Both the position numbers and the translations under genes were made by a program. From Streptomyces sp. NBC_00344 (GTDB lineage Bacteria; Actinomycetota; Actinomycetes; Streptomycetales; Streptomycetaceae), in the NCBI RefSeq assembly GCF_036088315.1, contig NZ_CP107996.1:310001-374000 (forward strand): a stretch of DNA of 64,000 nt. The letters run 5' to 3'. Shown here piece after piece: positions 44,320 to 52,205 of this stretch; positions within the stretch are counted from its first letter, which is position 1; the number at the start of each line of letters is the position of its first letter. The notes beneath the pieces are model-generated. The model made no database searches and was not told the DNA's origin. It worked only from the letters and a program-made list of their open reading frames with translations.

Positions 44320-44792
44320 GGCAGTGCCTCCTGAGTGCTGCGGCCCAGCACACCCGCCTGTGCCGGACGGCCGGTGGGCCCGGCATCCGCGCCGAGCCGC
44401 TGGTCCGGCTGGGGACTGGCCAGGCGTCCGTCCACCGGGGCCGGCTGCGGAAAAGGAGGGCGGCGCTGGGCTCCCCTTCCATACTCCCGGCATCCGCGCC
44501 GATGCGCGCGGTGCCGGCCCACGGCCGGGGCCCGCCACCGCCCAGGTGGATGCGCGTGGGGCGCGCCAGGGACGCACCCGGACGTGACGTCGCAAGAACT
44601 CCTCAGCGGCGGTGTCCACCGCGTATCCCAGCGACTGCACCCCCCACACGTTGATGGAAGGGCTCCGGCTGCGCCTGAGAGCCGGGACGCCCTGCACGCG
44701 TCTCCCCATCGCCGAGTGGACCCCGCCGCAGCCGTGGACCTGCAACCGGACAGCTGGACACCGAGGACGGCGTCGTCCCGCCACGGCCGCTG

Positions 44793-45152
44793 TCAGACGG
44801 TGCGAGCCCGGCGCCAGGCTTCGGTGGCGTCCCGCGCGGTGAGGTGAGTGGCAAAGACCCGGTCGAGTCCAGTGATCCGGAAGACGCGGGCGACGTGCTC
44901 GGGTACCGACGCCAGGGCGATGCCGGCGCGCGCGGCTAGGGCTGTGTTACGGGCTGCGATGAGCAGGCCGATGCCACTGGAGTCGCAGAAGGCGAGGCCG
45001 GTCAGGTCGATGGTGAGCTGCTGGCCCGGCTCCGGGGTGGCATCGGCGAGGGCCTCTTGGGCAAGCGGCACGGTGTGGTGGTCGAGCTCGCCGGCCAGCG
45101 CGAGCACCGGCCCGGCACTCGAGGTGCGCACGGTACAGGTCAGGTCGTTCAC
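44793..45152 (-). CDS. rsbV: STAS anti-anti-sigma factor (RsbV-like)
   Basis: 119 residues. STAS fold: VLALAGELDHHTVPLAQEAL, then LTIDLTGLAFCDSSGIGLLI with the phosphorylatable Ser58/Ser59 in CDSSG. Its ATG overlaps the stop of the upstream PAS-phosphatase by 4 bp (ATGA), so the two are translationally coupled. In the partner switch the dephosphorylated form sequesters an anti-sigma kinase and frees the sigma factor. It is the last gene of the sigma-rsbQ-rsbP-rsbV series. Confidence 0.88.
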   Translation of the reverse strand: MNDLTCTVRTSSAGPVLALAGELDHHTVPLAQEALADATPEPGQQLTIDLTGLAFCDSSGIGLLIAARNTALAARAGIALASVPEHVARVFRITGLDRVFATHLTARDATEAWRRARTV

Positions 45153-46447
45153 TTCTGCGGCTCTTCGGGGGTCGCTGCGGGGACGCTCAGGGCGAGCAGT
45201 GCGGTGTCGTCGTCCACACCCTGGCCGAAGGTGTCGAGCAGGCCGGTGAGGGCCGCGACGACAGCGGGGGCGGTGGTGGGAGCCAGTGCTGTGGTGAAGT
45301 CCAGCAGGGCCTCGTCCCCATAGCGCTCCCGGTTGCCCGCGGCGTGGTGGGCCTCGGTGAGTCCGTCGGTGTAGAGAAGCACGGTGTCACCGGGGGCCAG
45401 GCGCACCTGCACGGTGGAGATCTGGGCTTCGGGCAGCACGCCGATGAGCTGGCCGCCGGGTGTGGCTAGTTCCTCCGCGGTGCCGTCGGCGCGCATCAGG
45501 ATCGCTGGGGGGTGACCGCCGCCGGCCAGGGTCAGTTCATGGATCCCGCCGTCTCCCACGGGGGTGAGCAGGCCGTAGACGACGGTGCAGTAGCGCGGGT
45601 CGTCGCCGTGGTATTCGTGGCCGAGGACCGTGTTGAGGTTGGTGAGGACAGCGACGGGGTCGGGGTCGTAGACGGCTGCCGCGCGCAGGGTGTAACGAGC
45701 CAGCGAGGTGACCGCTGCGGCCGCGGCGCCCTTCCCGCACACATCGCCGAGGAACAGACCCCAAGCGCCGCCGTTGAGGGGAAAGAGGTCGTAGAAGTCA
45801 CCGCCGACCTGGTCGGTGGAGGCGACGTGGTAATAAGCGCAGACATCGAGACCCGGTACCGGGTCCAGGGCCGGGGGGAGGAGGGTGCGCTGCAGAGTGG
45901 CGGTCAGGTGCTGCAGGCGGGCTCGTTCCCGTTCCACTTCGGCACGTGCCGCCTCGGCTTCCAGCCGCGCGGCCTCTGCCTGCCGGCTGGCGTGCAGCAG
46001 TTCGGTCTCGTAGGCCCTGCGGTCGCGGGCGTCGAACAGAGTGGTGCGGATCAGCAGCGGTTCGCCGTCGATGCCGGTCTTCACGCTGGATGTGACAAGG
46101 ACCGGCAGCCGGGTGCCGTCCGCGGTTCTCACTTCAAGGGCGATGCCGTTGAGTTCTCCCTGCATGCGCAGCAACGGGGAGAAGTGGGTTTCATGGTAGA
46201 GACGGCCGCCGACGGTGAGCAGGTCGCTGAAGCGTTTACGCCCGACAAGATCCTCGCGCCGGTATCCGAGCCAGCCCAGCAGGGTGTTATTGACCTTGGC
46301 GATCTGTCCGTCGAGCAGGGTGGAGAGGTAGCCGCATGGCGCGTTTTCGTAGAGGTCCTCGGCACTGTCCTCCAGCAGCGACGAGAAGCGGACCTCATCG
46401 CTGTCGGGCCCCGGTTCGGGTGCGGGGTCATGCTCCGTGCGGCTCAT
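45149..46447 (-). CDS. rsbP: RsbP-like PAS-domain PP2C phosphatase
   Basis: 432 residues from ATG 46447. A PAS domain (about 20-140; YENAPCGYLSTLLDGQIAKV, NNTLLGWLGYRREDLVGR) leads through a coiled-coil linker (~145-195) into SpoIIE/PP2C with VGGDFYDLF, LGDVCGKGA, LLYTDGLTEAHH and VDDDTALLAL. This is the architecture of Bacillus RsbP, the energy-stress phosphatase that needs RsbQ. Its ATG shares one base with the stop of the RsbQ-like gene (TGATG) and its stop overlaps the STAS ATG, so three proteins are made in tight coupling. Confidence 0.9.
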   Translation of the reverse strand: MSRTEHDPAPEPGPDSDEVRFSSLLEDSAEDLYENAPCGYLSTLLDGQIAKVNNTLLGWLGYRREDLVGRKRFSDLLTVGGRLYHETHFSPLLRMQGELNGIALEVRTADGTRLPVLVTSSVKTGIDGEPLLIRTTLFDARDRRAYETELLHASRQAEAARLEAEAARAEVERERARLQHLTATLQRTLLPPALDPVPGLDVCAYYHVASTDQVGGDFYDLFPLNGGAWGLFLGDVCGKGAAAAAVTSLARYTLRAAAVYDPDPVAVLTNLNTVLGHEYHGDDPRYCTVVYGLLTPVGDGGIHELTLAGGGHPPAILMRADGTAEELATPGGQLIGVLPEAQISTVQVRLAPGDTVLLYTDGLTEAHHAAGNRERYGDEALLDFTTALAPTTAPAVVAALTGLLDTFGQGVDDDTALLALSVPAATPEEPQK

Positions 46448-47271
46448 CACGGCGTTCTCGCCGCGAAGGCGGCAATCGCCGCGGCGGTGGACTCGGGGGC
46501 GCTGAGCTGCGGGCAGTGTCCCGTCGCGTCCAGGGTGACCAGTTCGCTGCCCGCGATCGAGGCGTGCACGAAAGCGCCCACTTCCGGCGGTGCGATCGCG
46601 TCGTTCGAGCACTGTGCCACCAGCGTCGGAACGCTGACGGCGGCCAGATCCGCACGGTTGTCGGACAGGAAGGTGGCACGGGCGAACGCCCGCGCGATCG
46701 CCGGATCCGTACGGCAGAAGCTGTTGGTCAGCTCCTCCCCCAGCTCAGGACGCTCCGGATTGCCCATGATGACCGGCGCCATCGCCGACGACCAGCCCAG
46801 GTAGTTGCTTTCCAGCGACTCCAGCAGCTCGTCGATATCCGCGGCGCTGAACCCGCCCCGGTAGTTCTCGTCGTCGATGTAGCGCGGCGACGGAGTCAGA
46901 AGGACCAGCTTCGCGAACAATTCGGGCTGCTGCGCCGCGGCCAGCACACCGATCATGGAACTGACCGAATGCCCTACGAATATCACCGGCCCGCAGTCCA
47001 GTTCGCGGAGGATCTCCACCACGTCCCGCGCATAGCCGTCCAGCGAGGCGTATCGCTCCTCACTCCACGACGAGAGATCGGAGCCGCCCGCTCCTACGTG
47101 ATCGAACAGCACGACCCTGAAGTCCTTGGCCCATACCGGGGCCACCAGCCGCCACATGTTCTGGTCGCATCCGAACCCGTGCGACAGAACCAGCACAGGG
47201 CCGCTGTCGCACCCTGTCACCACCACATTGTTCCTGCTCCGCACGTCCATGGCGGGCAGTCTTGCACTCAT
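46447..47271 (-). CDS. rsbQ: RsbQ-like alpha/beta hydrolase
   Basis: 274 residues from ATG 47271 (GGAAG upstream). Catalytic triad in place: Ser102 in GHSVSS, Asp224 in CSNDAIAPP and His252 in ATGHCPQLSAP. Strong likeness to Bacillus RsbQ: HGFGCDQNMWRLVAPVW, DHVGAGGSDLSSW, ESNYLGWSSAMAPVIM and FCRTDPAIARAFARATFLSD. RsbQ is thought to process a hydrophobic small molecule that activates RsbP; the D14/KAI2 receptors of plants are related. The RsbP-like gene directly downstream makes the assignment firm. Confidence 0.9.
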   Translation of the reverse strand: MSARLPAMDVRSRNNVVVTGCDSGPVLVLSHGFGCDQNMWRLVAPVWAKDFRVVLFDHVGAGGSDLSSWSEERYASLDGYARDVVEILRELDCGPVIFVGHSVSSMIGVLAAAQQPELFAKLVLLTPSPRYIDDENYRGGFSAADIDELLESLESNYLGWSSAMAPVIMGNPERPELGEELTNSFCRTDPAIARAFARATFLSDNRADLAAVSVPTLVAQCSNDAIAPPEVGAFVHASIAGSELVTLDATGHCPQLSAPESTAAAIAAFAARTP

Positions 47272-47326
47272 CGACACTTCCGGCCAAAGCCTCACTGATC
47301 GCAACGACGGGGTCCCGTGTGCCCGC

Positions 47327-48232
47327 TCAGTCCTGGGTGAGCATTCCGTTGCGCAATTTCGTCAGAGTGCGGTTGAGGAGGCGGGATACATGCATCTGGG
47401 AGACACCGAGTTCCGCACCGATCTGGGACTGGGTCATTTCCTGGCCGAAACGCAGGGTCAGAATCTCGCGCTCACGCTCGTCGAGGGTATGCAGCAGAGG
47501 TGCGAGCGCGTGGAAGTCCTCGACGAGTTCCATGGCGGGGTCGCACGAGCCGACGACATCGGCGAGGCTCCTCGAGTGCCCCGCTGACCCCTGGGACTGC
47601 TCGTTGTTGTCCTGGGGCATGTCCAGCGAGCCGGCGGTGTAGCCATTGGACGCGATGATGCCGTCGAGGATCTCCTCCTCACTCAGTCCGAGATGATCGG
47701 CGAGTTCCCGGACCGTGGGCTGCCGGTCCAGGTCCACGGAGAGGGACTCCTGCGCCCTGGCCAGCGTCACCCGCAGCTCCTGCAGCCGCCGCGGGACGTG
47801 TACGGCCCACGTGGTGTCGCGGAAGAACCGCTTGATCTCCCCCACGATGTAAGGAATGGCGAAAGAGGTGAATTCGACTTCGCGCGAGAGGTCGAAGCGG
47901 TCGATGGCCTTGATCAGACCGATCGTGCCCACCTGGACGATGTCCTGCATGTCACCGCTGCCCCGGTTGCGGAAGCGGCTGGCCGCGTACCGCACCAGAG
48001 ACAGGTTCATCTCGATCAGAGTGTTCCGCGCGTACTGGTACTCGTGCGTGCCCTCTTCGAGTACCCGCAGTTGATCGAAAAAGGTTCTGCCCAGCGCCCG
48101 GGCATCCTTGGGGGCGACCTTCTTGGCGTCCTCGATCCACGGCAGCTCACCGACATCGAGGCCTCGGGAGGCCGGGACGACGGCCTCAGCCGGCTGCACG
48201 GACGCCGCAGGGGCCTGCACGGGCATCGACAC
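47327..48232 (-). CDS. SigB/F/G-type RNA polymerase sigma factor
   Basis: 301 residues. GTG 48232 is chosen because GGGAG lies 8 nt upstream; the longer frame's GTG at 48241 overlaps that Shine-Dalgarno. Regions 2-4 are complete: LIEMNLSLVRYAASRFRNRG, IVQVGTIGLIKAIDRFDLSR, EFTSFAIPYIVGEIKRFFRD, WAVHVPRRLQELRV and the C-terminal helix-turn-helix LTLRFGQEMTQSQIGAELGV. Streptomyces has several such stress/development sigma factors controlled by partner switching. It lies 55 bp upstream of the RsbQ-like gene, same strand. No anti-sigma gene is adjacent. Confidence 0.93.
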   Translation of the reverse strand: MSMPVQAPAASVQPAEAVVPASRGLDVGELPWIEDAKKVAPKDARALGRTFFDQLRVLEEGTHEYQYARNTLIEMNLSLVRYAASRFRNRGSGDMQDIVQVGTIGLIKAIDRFDLSREVEFTSFAIPYIVGEIKRFFRDTTWAVHVPRRLQELRVTLARAQESLSVDLDRQPTVRELADHLGLSEEEILDGIIASNGYTAGSLDMPQDNNEQSQGSAGHSRSLADVVGSCDPAMELVEDFHALAPLLHTLDEREREILTLRFGQEMTQSQIGAELGVSQMHVSRLLNRTLTKLRNGMLTQD

Positions 48233-48421
48233 GACGATCACTCCCTATTGAAGTACGGGCAGACGGCTTGTGCCCGCAGACCTACCGACCACACCTGGTG
48301 GCTCGAAGTTCCCTGCGCAGACCCCTGCACCGTGAACAGTGAAAGGCCGCCGCGGGGGGAGCGGCCCCGTGCCCGGCACCTGTCCCTTCACGGCCGGGCA
48401 GCAGCACGGCATACTCCGGAC

Positions 48422-48832
48422 ATGCCCAAAGTTCCCGCCGGGGATCCGAGTTCGCTCACGAACGGCCGCTACGGCGTCCTGGGCGCCCAGGACGCCGTCG
48501 GGCCGGCCCGGGTCATCGACGCCGACTCCATCGGCCCCCTCAGGGAAGCGCTGCACCGCGCGGCAAGGAGCCGCCCCTGTGTGGTACTTGACGCCGGGGC
48601 CGTGATCTTCGCGGACCCCGTCCTGCTGGATCTCCTCGCCCGGGACCACCGGGTCACGGACCTTCGCCCCGTCACGCCGGGCACGGAAGTCCTGCGCGTG
48701 CGAACCTCGAGCGATTTCGACACTCTGCTCCAGCTCCACACCACGCTGCAGAGTGCCGTGACCCATTCCGTCTCCCGCGGCCCTGCGCCCGCGCCCGTCC
48801 GCCCCGTCCTCTTCGAAACGGCTGAGTCATGA
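48422..48832 (+). CDS. STAS-like protein, divergent from the sigma operon
   Basis: 136 residues from ATG 48422. Resembles degenerate STAS proteins of Streptomyces: ARVIDADSIGPLREALHRAA, VVLDAGAVIFADPVLLDLLA and VLRVRTSSDFDTLLQLHTTL. The phospho-Ser position of the usual D-S-S/T-G motif reads FADPVLL, so it may not be a switch substrate. Its TGA overlaps the ATG of the next small gene by 4 bp. It shares a 189-bp divergent spacer with the sigma gene. Confidence 0.65.
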   Translation: MPKVPAGDPSSLTNGRYGVLGAQDAVGPARVIDADSIGPLREALHRAARSRPCVVLDAGAVIFADPVLLDLLARDHRVTDLRPVTPGTEVLRVRTSSDFDTLLQLHTTLQSAVTHSVSRGPAPAPVRPVLFETAES

Positions 48833-48999
48833 TTCCTGACGCCCAGCACGAATTGCTTCACGGAACCGGAGCGCAGAAGCCCGCGACGTCCCTGGTATCT
48901 CCCCAGCACCATGACCTCTTCCTCGAACCCGGTCATGTAACCGAAGGCGCGGCCCTCGACGATGACGATGAGGAGCAGGAATTCTGCCCCTGCTGCTGA
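48829..48999 (+). CDS. 56-residue acidic peptide ending in CPCC
   Basis: MIPDAQHELLHGTGAQKPAT continues to an acidic run DDDDEEQEF and ends CPCC. It starts inside the stop codon of the STAS-like gene (ATGA overlap), so translation is coupled. GC3 is about 70%, lower than its neighbours. Acidic N-terminal part plus a short Cys-rich C-terminus looks like a RiPP-type precursor or a metal/thiol-binding tail, but no maturation enzyme is adjacent. The family is unknown to me. Confidence 0.55.
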   Translation: MIPDAQHELLHGTGAQKPATSLVSPQHHDLFLEPGHVTEGAALDDDDEEQEFCPCC

Positions 49000-49203
49000 C
49001 AGCTACCCGCGTCAGCTGAGATTTCACCCGGCGCCCGAATCAGGCGGTTCCCGAATCAGGCCTACGGCAGCCACTGACTCAGTTTCGATACCGTGCGCAC
49101 CGGGTGGGGCATCGTCGATCCAGACACCTCGTCCTACCTGCGGAGCACATTCACGTCCGGCGTCGAGATCTCCGACCGGCCGCAGGACCCGAGGAGCGCA
49201 GAA

Positions 49204-49241
49204 AGCGGGTGCGCCCGGTCCTTCGTCCGGGCCCACCCGCT
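49204..49241 (-). terminator. Terminator downstream of the small membrane protein
   Basis: 15-bp stem with one mismatch (49204-49218 with 49227-49241), 8-nt loop, just past the stop at 49263 on the minus strand. The gap 49000-49203 shows no gene. Confidence 0.75.
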
Positions 49242-49262
49242 CACATCCCTGCCGGACACGGC

Positions 49263-49433
49263 TTACCAGCGGTACCAGCGGCCACGCCTCCCGCCACTCG
49301 CGGTGGGCCGGACAACAAAACCGAGCAGCCACAACACCAGCACCACAACGGCGATCCACCACAGCGCCTGCACTGCGAAACCCGCGCCGAAAAGGATCAG
49401 GGCCAGCAGAAGAACGAGAAGAACCGGAACCAT
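49263..49433 (-). CDS. Small hydrophobic membrane protein
   Basis: 56 residues from ATG 49433, 9 nt after GGAGG (an ATG 6 nt further upstream is too close). Two hydrophobic helices (VPVLLVLLLALILFGAGFAV and ALWWIAVVVLVLWLLGFVV) are followed by a basic tail ending GGRRGRWYRW. A recurrent Streptomyces hydrophobic protein of unknown function. It is divergent from the CsbD gene and so may share stress regulation. Confidence 0.75.
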   Translation of the reverse strand: MVPVLLVLLLALILFGAGFAVQALWWIAVVVLVLWLLGFVVRPTASGGRRGRWYRW

Positions 49434-49543
49434 AGTCATCAACCTCCGATGGACCGGATTCCCCCGAAAGCTCGGACCACTCCACGGTTCGTATTGCATT
49501 TATCCGGCGCACTCCCGAGAGGAAAGCGCTGCGCGCACACAAT

Positions 49544-49567
49544 GTTTCGGCTTCGGAGCCCGGGGAC
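49544..49567 (+). promoter_or_regulatory. SigB-type promoter of the CsbD gene
   Basis: GTTT (49544-49547), 14 bp, then GGGGAC (49562-49567). This is one base from the Streptomyces SigB/F-type consensus GNNT-N14-16-GGGTAC. It lies about 50 bp before the GTG start. Confidence 0.6.
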
Positions 49568-49614
49568 AAGCGTAAGCTGTCACTGATTCCGACTACGACA
49601 GGGCGTGAACGACT

Positions 49615-49788
49615 GTGACTGCGGACGAGAAGGCTCAGGCGAAGACCGAGCAGGCCAAGGGCAAAATCAAGAAAATCGCAGGCGCCGCCGTGGGCAACGA
49701 ATCCATGGAGACCGAAGGACACGCCGAGGAGTCCAAGGGCGACCTGCGCCAGGCCAAGGAAAAGGCCAAGGACGCTTTCAAGAAGTAA
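49615..49788 (+). CDS. CsbD family general stress protein
   Basis: 57 residues from GTG 49615. VTADEKAQAKTEQAKGKIKK and SKGDLRQAKEKAKDAFKK carry the CsbD repeats (GKxKxxxGxxxGN). CsbD proteins are small, charged, stress-induced and under SigB control in Bacillus; the molecular role is unclear. The SigB-type promoter just upstream and the sigma operon 1.4 kb away fit this. A perfect terminator follows. Confidence 0.88.
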   Translation: MTADEKAQAKTEQAKGKIKKIAGAAVGNESMETEGHAEESKGDLRQAKEKAKDAFKK

Positions 49789-49800
49789 CCACAACGTGTT

Positions 49801-49837
49801 CGTCGGGCCCCGCAGCCGGTCGCTGCGGGGCCCGACG
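49801..49837 (+). terminator. Terminator after CsbD
   Basis: Perfect 16-bp stem (49801-49816 with 49822-49837) and a CGGTC loop, 13 bp after the stop. The rest of 49838-50053 is without a gene. Confidence 0.9.
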
Positions 49838-50053
49838 ACGTTACCGGGCGCCACGCTAACCCCGCCCGCACAACACACACCGTTCCATCGCTCGCTGAAC
49901 TCCGGACCTGTATGACACCTGAACGTGTACATCGTGAGCGTCGGACCCGGTCGCCGCTCCGGTCCGTCCGACACCCGCGAAGGCGCAGGGTCCGGGCCGG
50001 CGGCTCCGGTACGCCGACCGGGTGGCAGCACTCCCGGTCGCTCCCCCACCCGC

Positions 50054-51001
50054 CTACTCCCCGGGCAGTCCTCGCAGCCCTTTCCATGCAGGCTGTCGCA
50101 GATATCCGCCGTGCGTGCGTTCCGCGTACTGGACCTCGCCCTCCAGCAGGGGCAGCACCCAGTGCACCTCGTCCGGAGCCCTCCTCAACCCCTGGGTGAA
50201 CGGTGATGTCCCGGCTGCGGCTTCGGTCAACAACGGCAGCAGAATCCGGCGCTGGACGGAGGACAGGCCAGAGCCGACAGCTCCGACGTAGTGCAGGCCA
50301 TCGGTGCTCCGTGTGCCGACGAGCAGGGAACGGGGCCCACCGCGGGCATCGGCCAGCCATCCGCCGACGACCACATCGATCGAGGGACGGAACTTCACCT
50401 TGATCCAGTCCCAGGTCCGCAGGCCGGGCCGGTAGGCGGAGTTCAGTCGCTTGAGAATCACACCTTCGAGCTGGTGCTCACGGCTCCAGGCGATACCCGA
50501 CCGCACGTCGTTGATCCACGCGGGCGGCACCAGAATCCGGTCGCCCGCCGCCTCCGCGGCCAGCCCTTCCAGCAGACGACGGCGCTCGCTGTAGGGACGC
50601 CCGGCCACGGTCCGCCCGCGGTGCTGCAGCACATCGAAGAGCATCAGCGTCACCGGTACCTCCACGGCGGCAGCCTGGATGCGGGAACTCCGGCGCTGCG
50701 ACATCCGCTGCTGCAGCAGACCGAACGACGGTTTGCCGGTCGCCGGATCCAGGGCGACGATCTCGCCGTCCAGAACGAGTGGGGCGTCCTGCGTCAACGC
50801 GGTCAGTGCCTGGAGCTCGGGGTAGCGGTCGGTGGCGTCGGCCCCGGAACGGGCGAACGCTGTCACCGTGCCATCACCGCCTACGCCGGTGATCACACGC
50901 ATGCCGTCCCACTTCACCTCTGCGGCCCATCCGCTCGTGTCGGCCGGGGCAGGCCCGTCGGTGGCGAGTATCGGCGCGACCCGGCCGGGGTGATCGGGCA
51001 T
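50054..51001 (-). CDS. ATP-dependent DNA ligase
   Basis: 315 residues from ATG 51001. Ligase motifs in order: motif I EVKWDGMR (adenylated Lys), III VLDGEIVALD, IV LEGVILKRL and V DWIKVKFRP, then an OB-fold domain (VVVGGWLADARGGPRSLLVG). Size and lack of polymerase or nuclease domains match the LigC/LigB-like stand-alone ligases of actinomycetes used in repair or end-joining. No Ku gene is nearby. No clear Shine-Dalgarno is seen. Confidence 0.92.
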   Translation of the reverse strand: MPDHPGRVAPILATDGPAPADTSGWAAEVKWDGMRVITGVGGDGTVTAFARSGADATDRYPELQALTALTQDAPLVLDGEIVALDPATGKPSFGLLQQRMSQRRSSRIQAAAVEVPVTLMLFDVLQHRGRTVAGRPYSERRRLLEGLAAEAAGDRILVPPAWINDVRSGIAWSREHQLEGVILKRLNSAYRPGLRTWDWIKVKFRPSIDVVVGGWLADARGGPRSLLVGTRSTDGLHYVGAVGSGLSSVQRRILLPLLTEAAAGTSPFTQGLRRAPDEVHWVLPLLEGEVQYAERTHGGYLRQPAWKGLRGLPGE

Positions 51002-51242
51002 GGAAGCAACCGTAGGGCCGGCAGCGGACGGGCGGCCCCAGGCCCTGCCGCCTGTCACTCGTGGGAGGTACCGGTGCACCCGACCGGCGCCGCGACGGCG
51101 GTCGTCCGGGTGCGGGCTGCGTCACTGGAGGCACCGGGCCGTCAACCCTCGAATCGCCCCTGCGGTCCGCGCCCGTCCTGGCAGTTCGGCTGCACTCCAC
51201 TCGCCCGGCCGATACCCGGAAGGTGACTGACGCAAGCAGAGA

Positions 51243-52103
51243 TCAGGCGGGTTTCATCGCCCACCGGATCGCCTTCGTCATCGCCAGCCCGGTCACCCGC
51301 ACCCCCGTGTCCTCCACGATCGGCACGCGGGGAAGTCTCAGCGGTTTGCGGGCCCAGACCGGAAGGCCGGCCACCGCGTTCGCCGCGAGGACCGCGTAAG
51401 GAGCCCTCGCCACGAGGGGCAGCGGCGGATGCAACAGGATGAAGCGCGCGGCTTCGCGGGCCTCTTGAGTGGCTTGCAACTCGGGGCGGTAAGCCCTGAT
51501 CCGTGCGGCAAGCTCGTTCCGGTCACGCGGCGGGTCGAGGACACCGAGCGCCGCCGCGACCCGAGCGGTGTCCGCGATGTAGCCGTCACAGCCTGCGGCG
51601 TCCAGCGGATGCGCACCGTAACGCTGGTGTGCGCGGAGGAAACTGTCGACCTCGGCAACATGCACCCATCCCAGAAGATGGGGATCGGCCGCGTGATACG
51701 GCTGCCCGCCCGCTGTGGTGCCCCGCACGCTCTCGTGCACGGCCCTCACACGGTCCACCGCGTCCTGGGCGTCGTTCGCGGTGCCGTAGGTCGTCACGGC
51801 GAGGAAGGTGCTGGTGCGCTGCAAGCGCCCCCAGGGATCTCCGCGGTAGCCCGAGTGAGCCGCGACGGCCGCCATGGCCAGCGGGTGTACCGACTGGAGC
51901 AACAGAGCCCGCAGGCCGCCGATGAACATGGATGCGTCCCCGTGCACGGTGCGGATGGGCCGGTCGGGGGCGAACCAGCGCGGCCCGGGGGCTCCGTGAA
52001 TGCGGGCGCGGTTCTCGGGCCCCGCAGGACCCGCCACACGGCTGAAGAGGCTCTTCCCCAGCCGCTCCCGCACGTCGGCGACGCCGTTGGCCCACACATC
52101 CAT
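51243..52103 (-). CDS. MpaB-like (DUF2236) oxygenase family protein
   Basis: 286 residues from ATG 52103. Family hallmarks: IRTVHGDASMFIGGLRALLL, QSVHPLAMAAVAAHSGYRGD, FLAVTTYGTANDAQDAVDRV and HLLGWVHVAEVDSFLRAHQR, whose His residues are proposed haem/metal ligands in latex-clearing-protein-like and MpaB enzymes. The substrate is unknown. Same strand as the ligase downstream and the hydrolase upstream, gaps above 100 bp. Confidence 0.85.
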   Translation of the reverse strand: MDVWANGVADVRERLGKSLFSRVAGPAGPENRARIHGAPGPRWFAPDRPIRTVHGDASMFIGGLRALLLQSVHPLAMAAVAAHSGYRGDPWGRLQRTSTFLAVTTYGTANDAQDAVDRVRAVHESVRGTTAGGQPYHAADPHLLGWVHVAEVDSFLRAHQRYGAHPLDAAGCDGYIADTARVAAALGVLDPPRDRNELAARIRAYRPELQATQEAREAARFILLHPPLPLVARAPYAVLAANAVAGLPVWARKPLRLPRVPIVEDTGVRVTGLAMTKAIRWAMKPA

Positions 52104-52205
52104 ACGCCCAGTATCCGCCTCTCCACCCACCCTGTTCCAGTGCCGCCGGGCATCGGCTGTCACACCGCCCCTGCCCGGGGCGGGGGCACCGGGTCCGGGA
52201 ACTCT

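Noticed and set aside
44320..44792. Possible gene in the DUF2252-STAS gap
   Set aside because: Open frames exist on both strands but none has a start with a ribosome binding site, a family motif or balanced composition.
49024..50049. 341-codon minus-strand frame over the CsbD and membrane-protein region
   Set aside because: It crosses two perfect terminators and two short genes with family motifs and Shine-Dalgarno sites.
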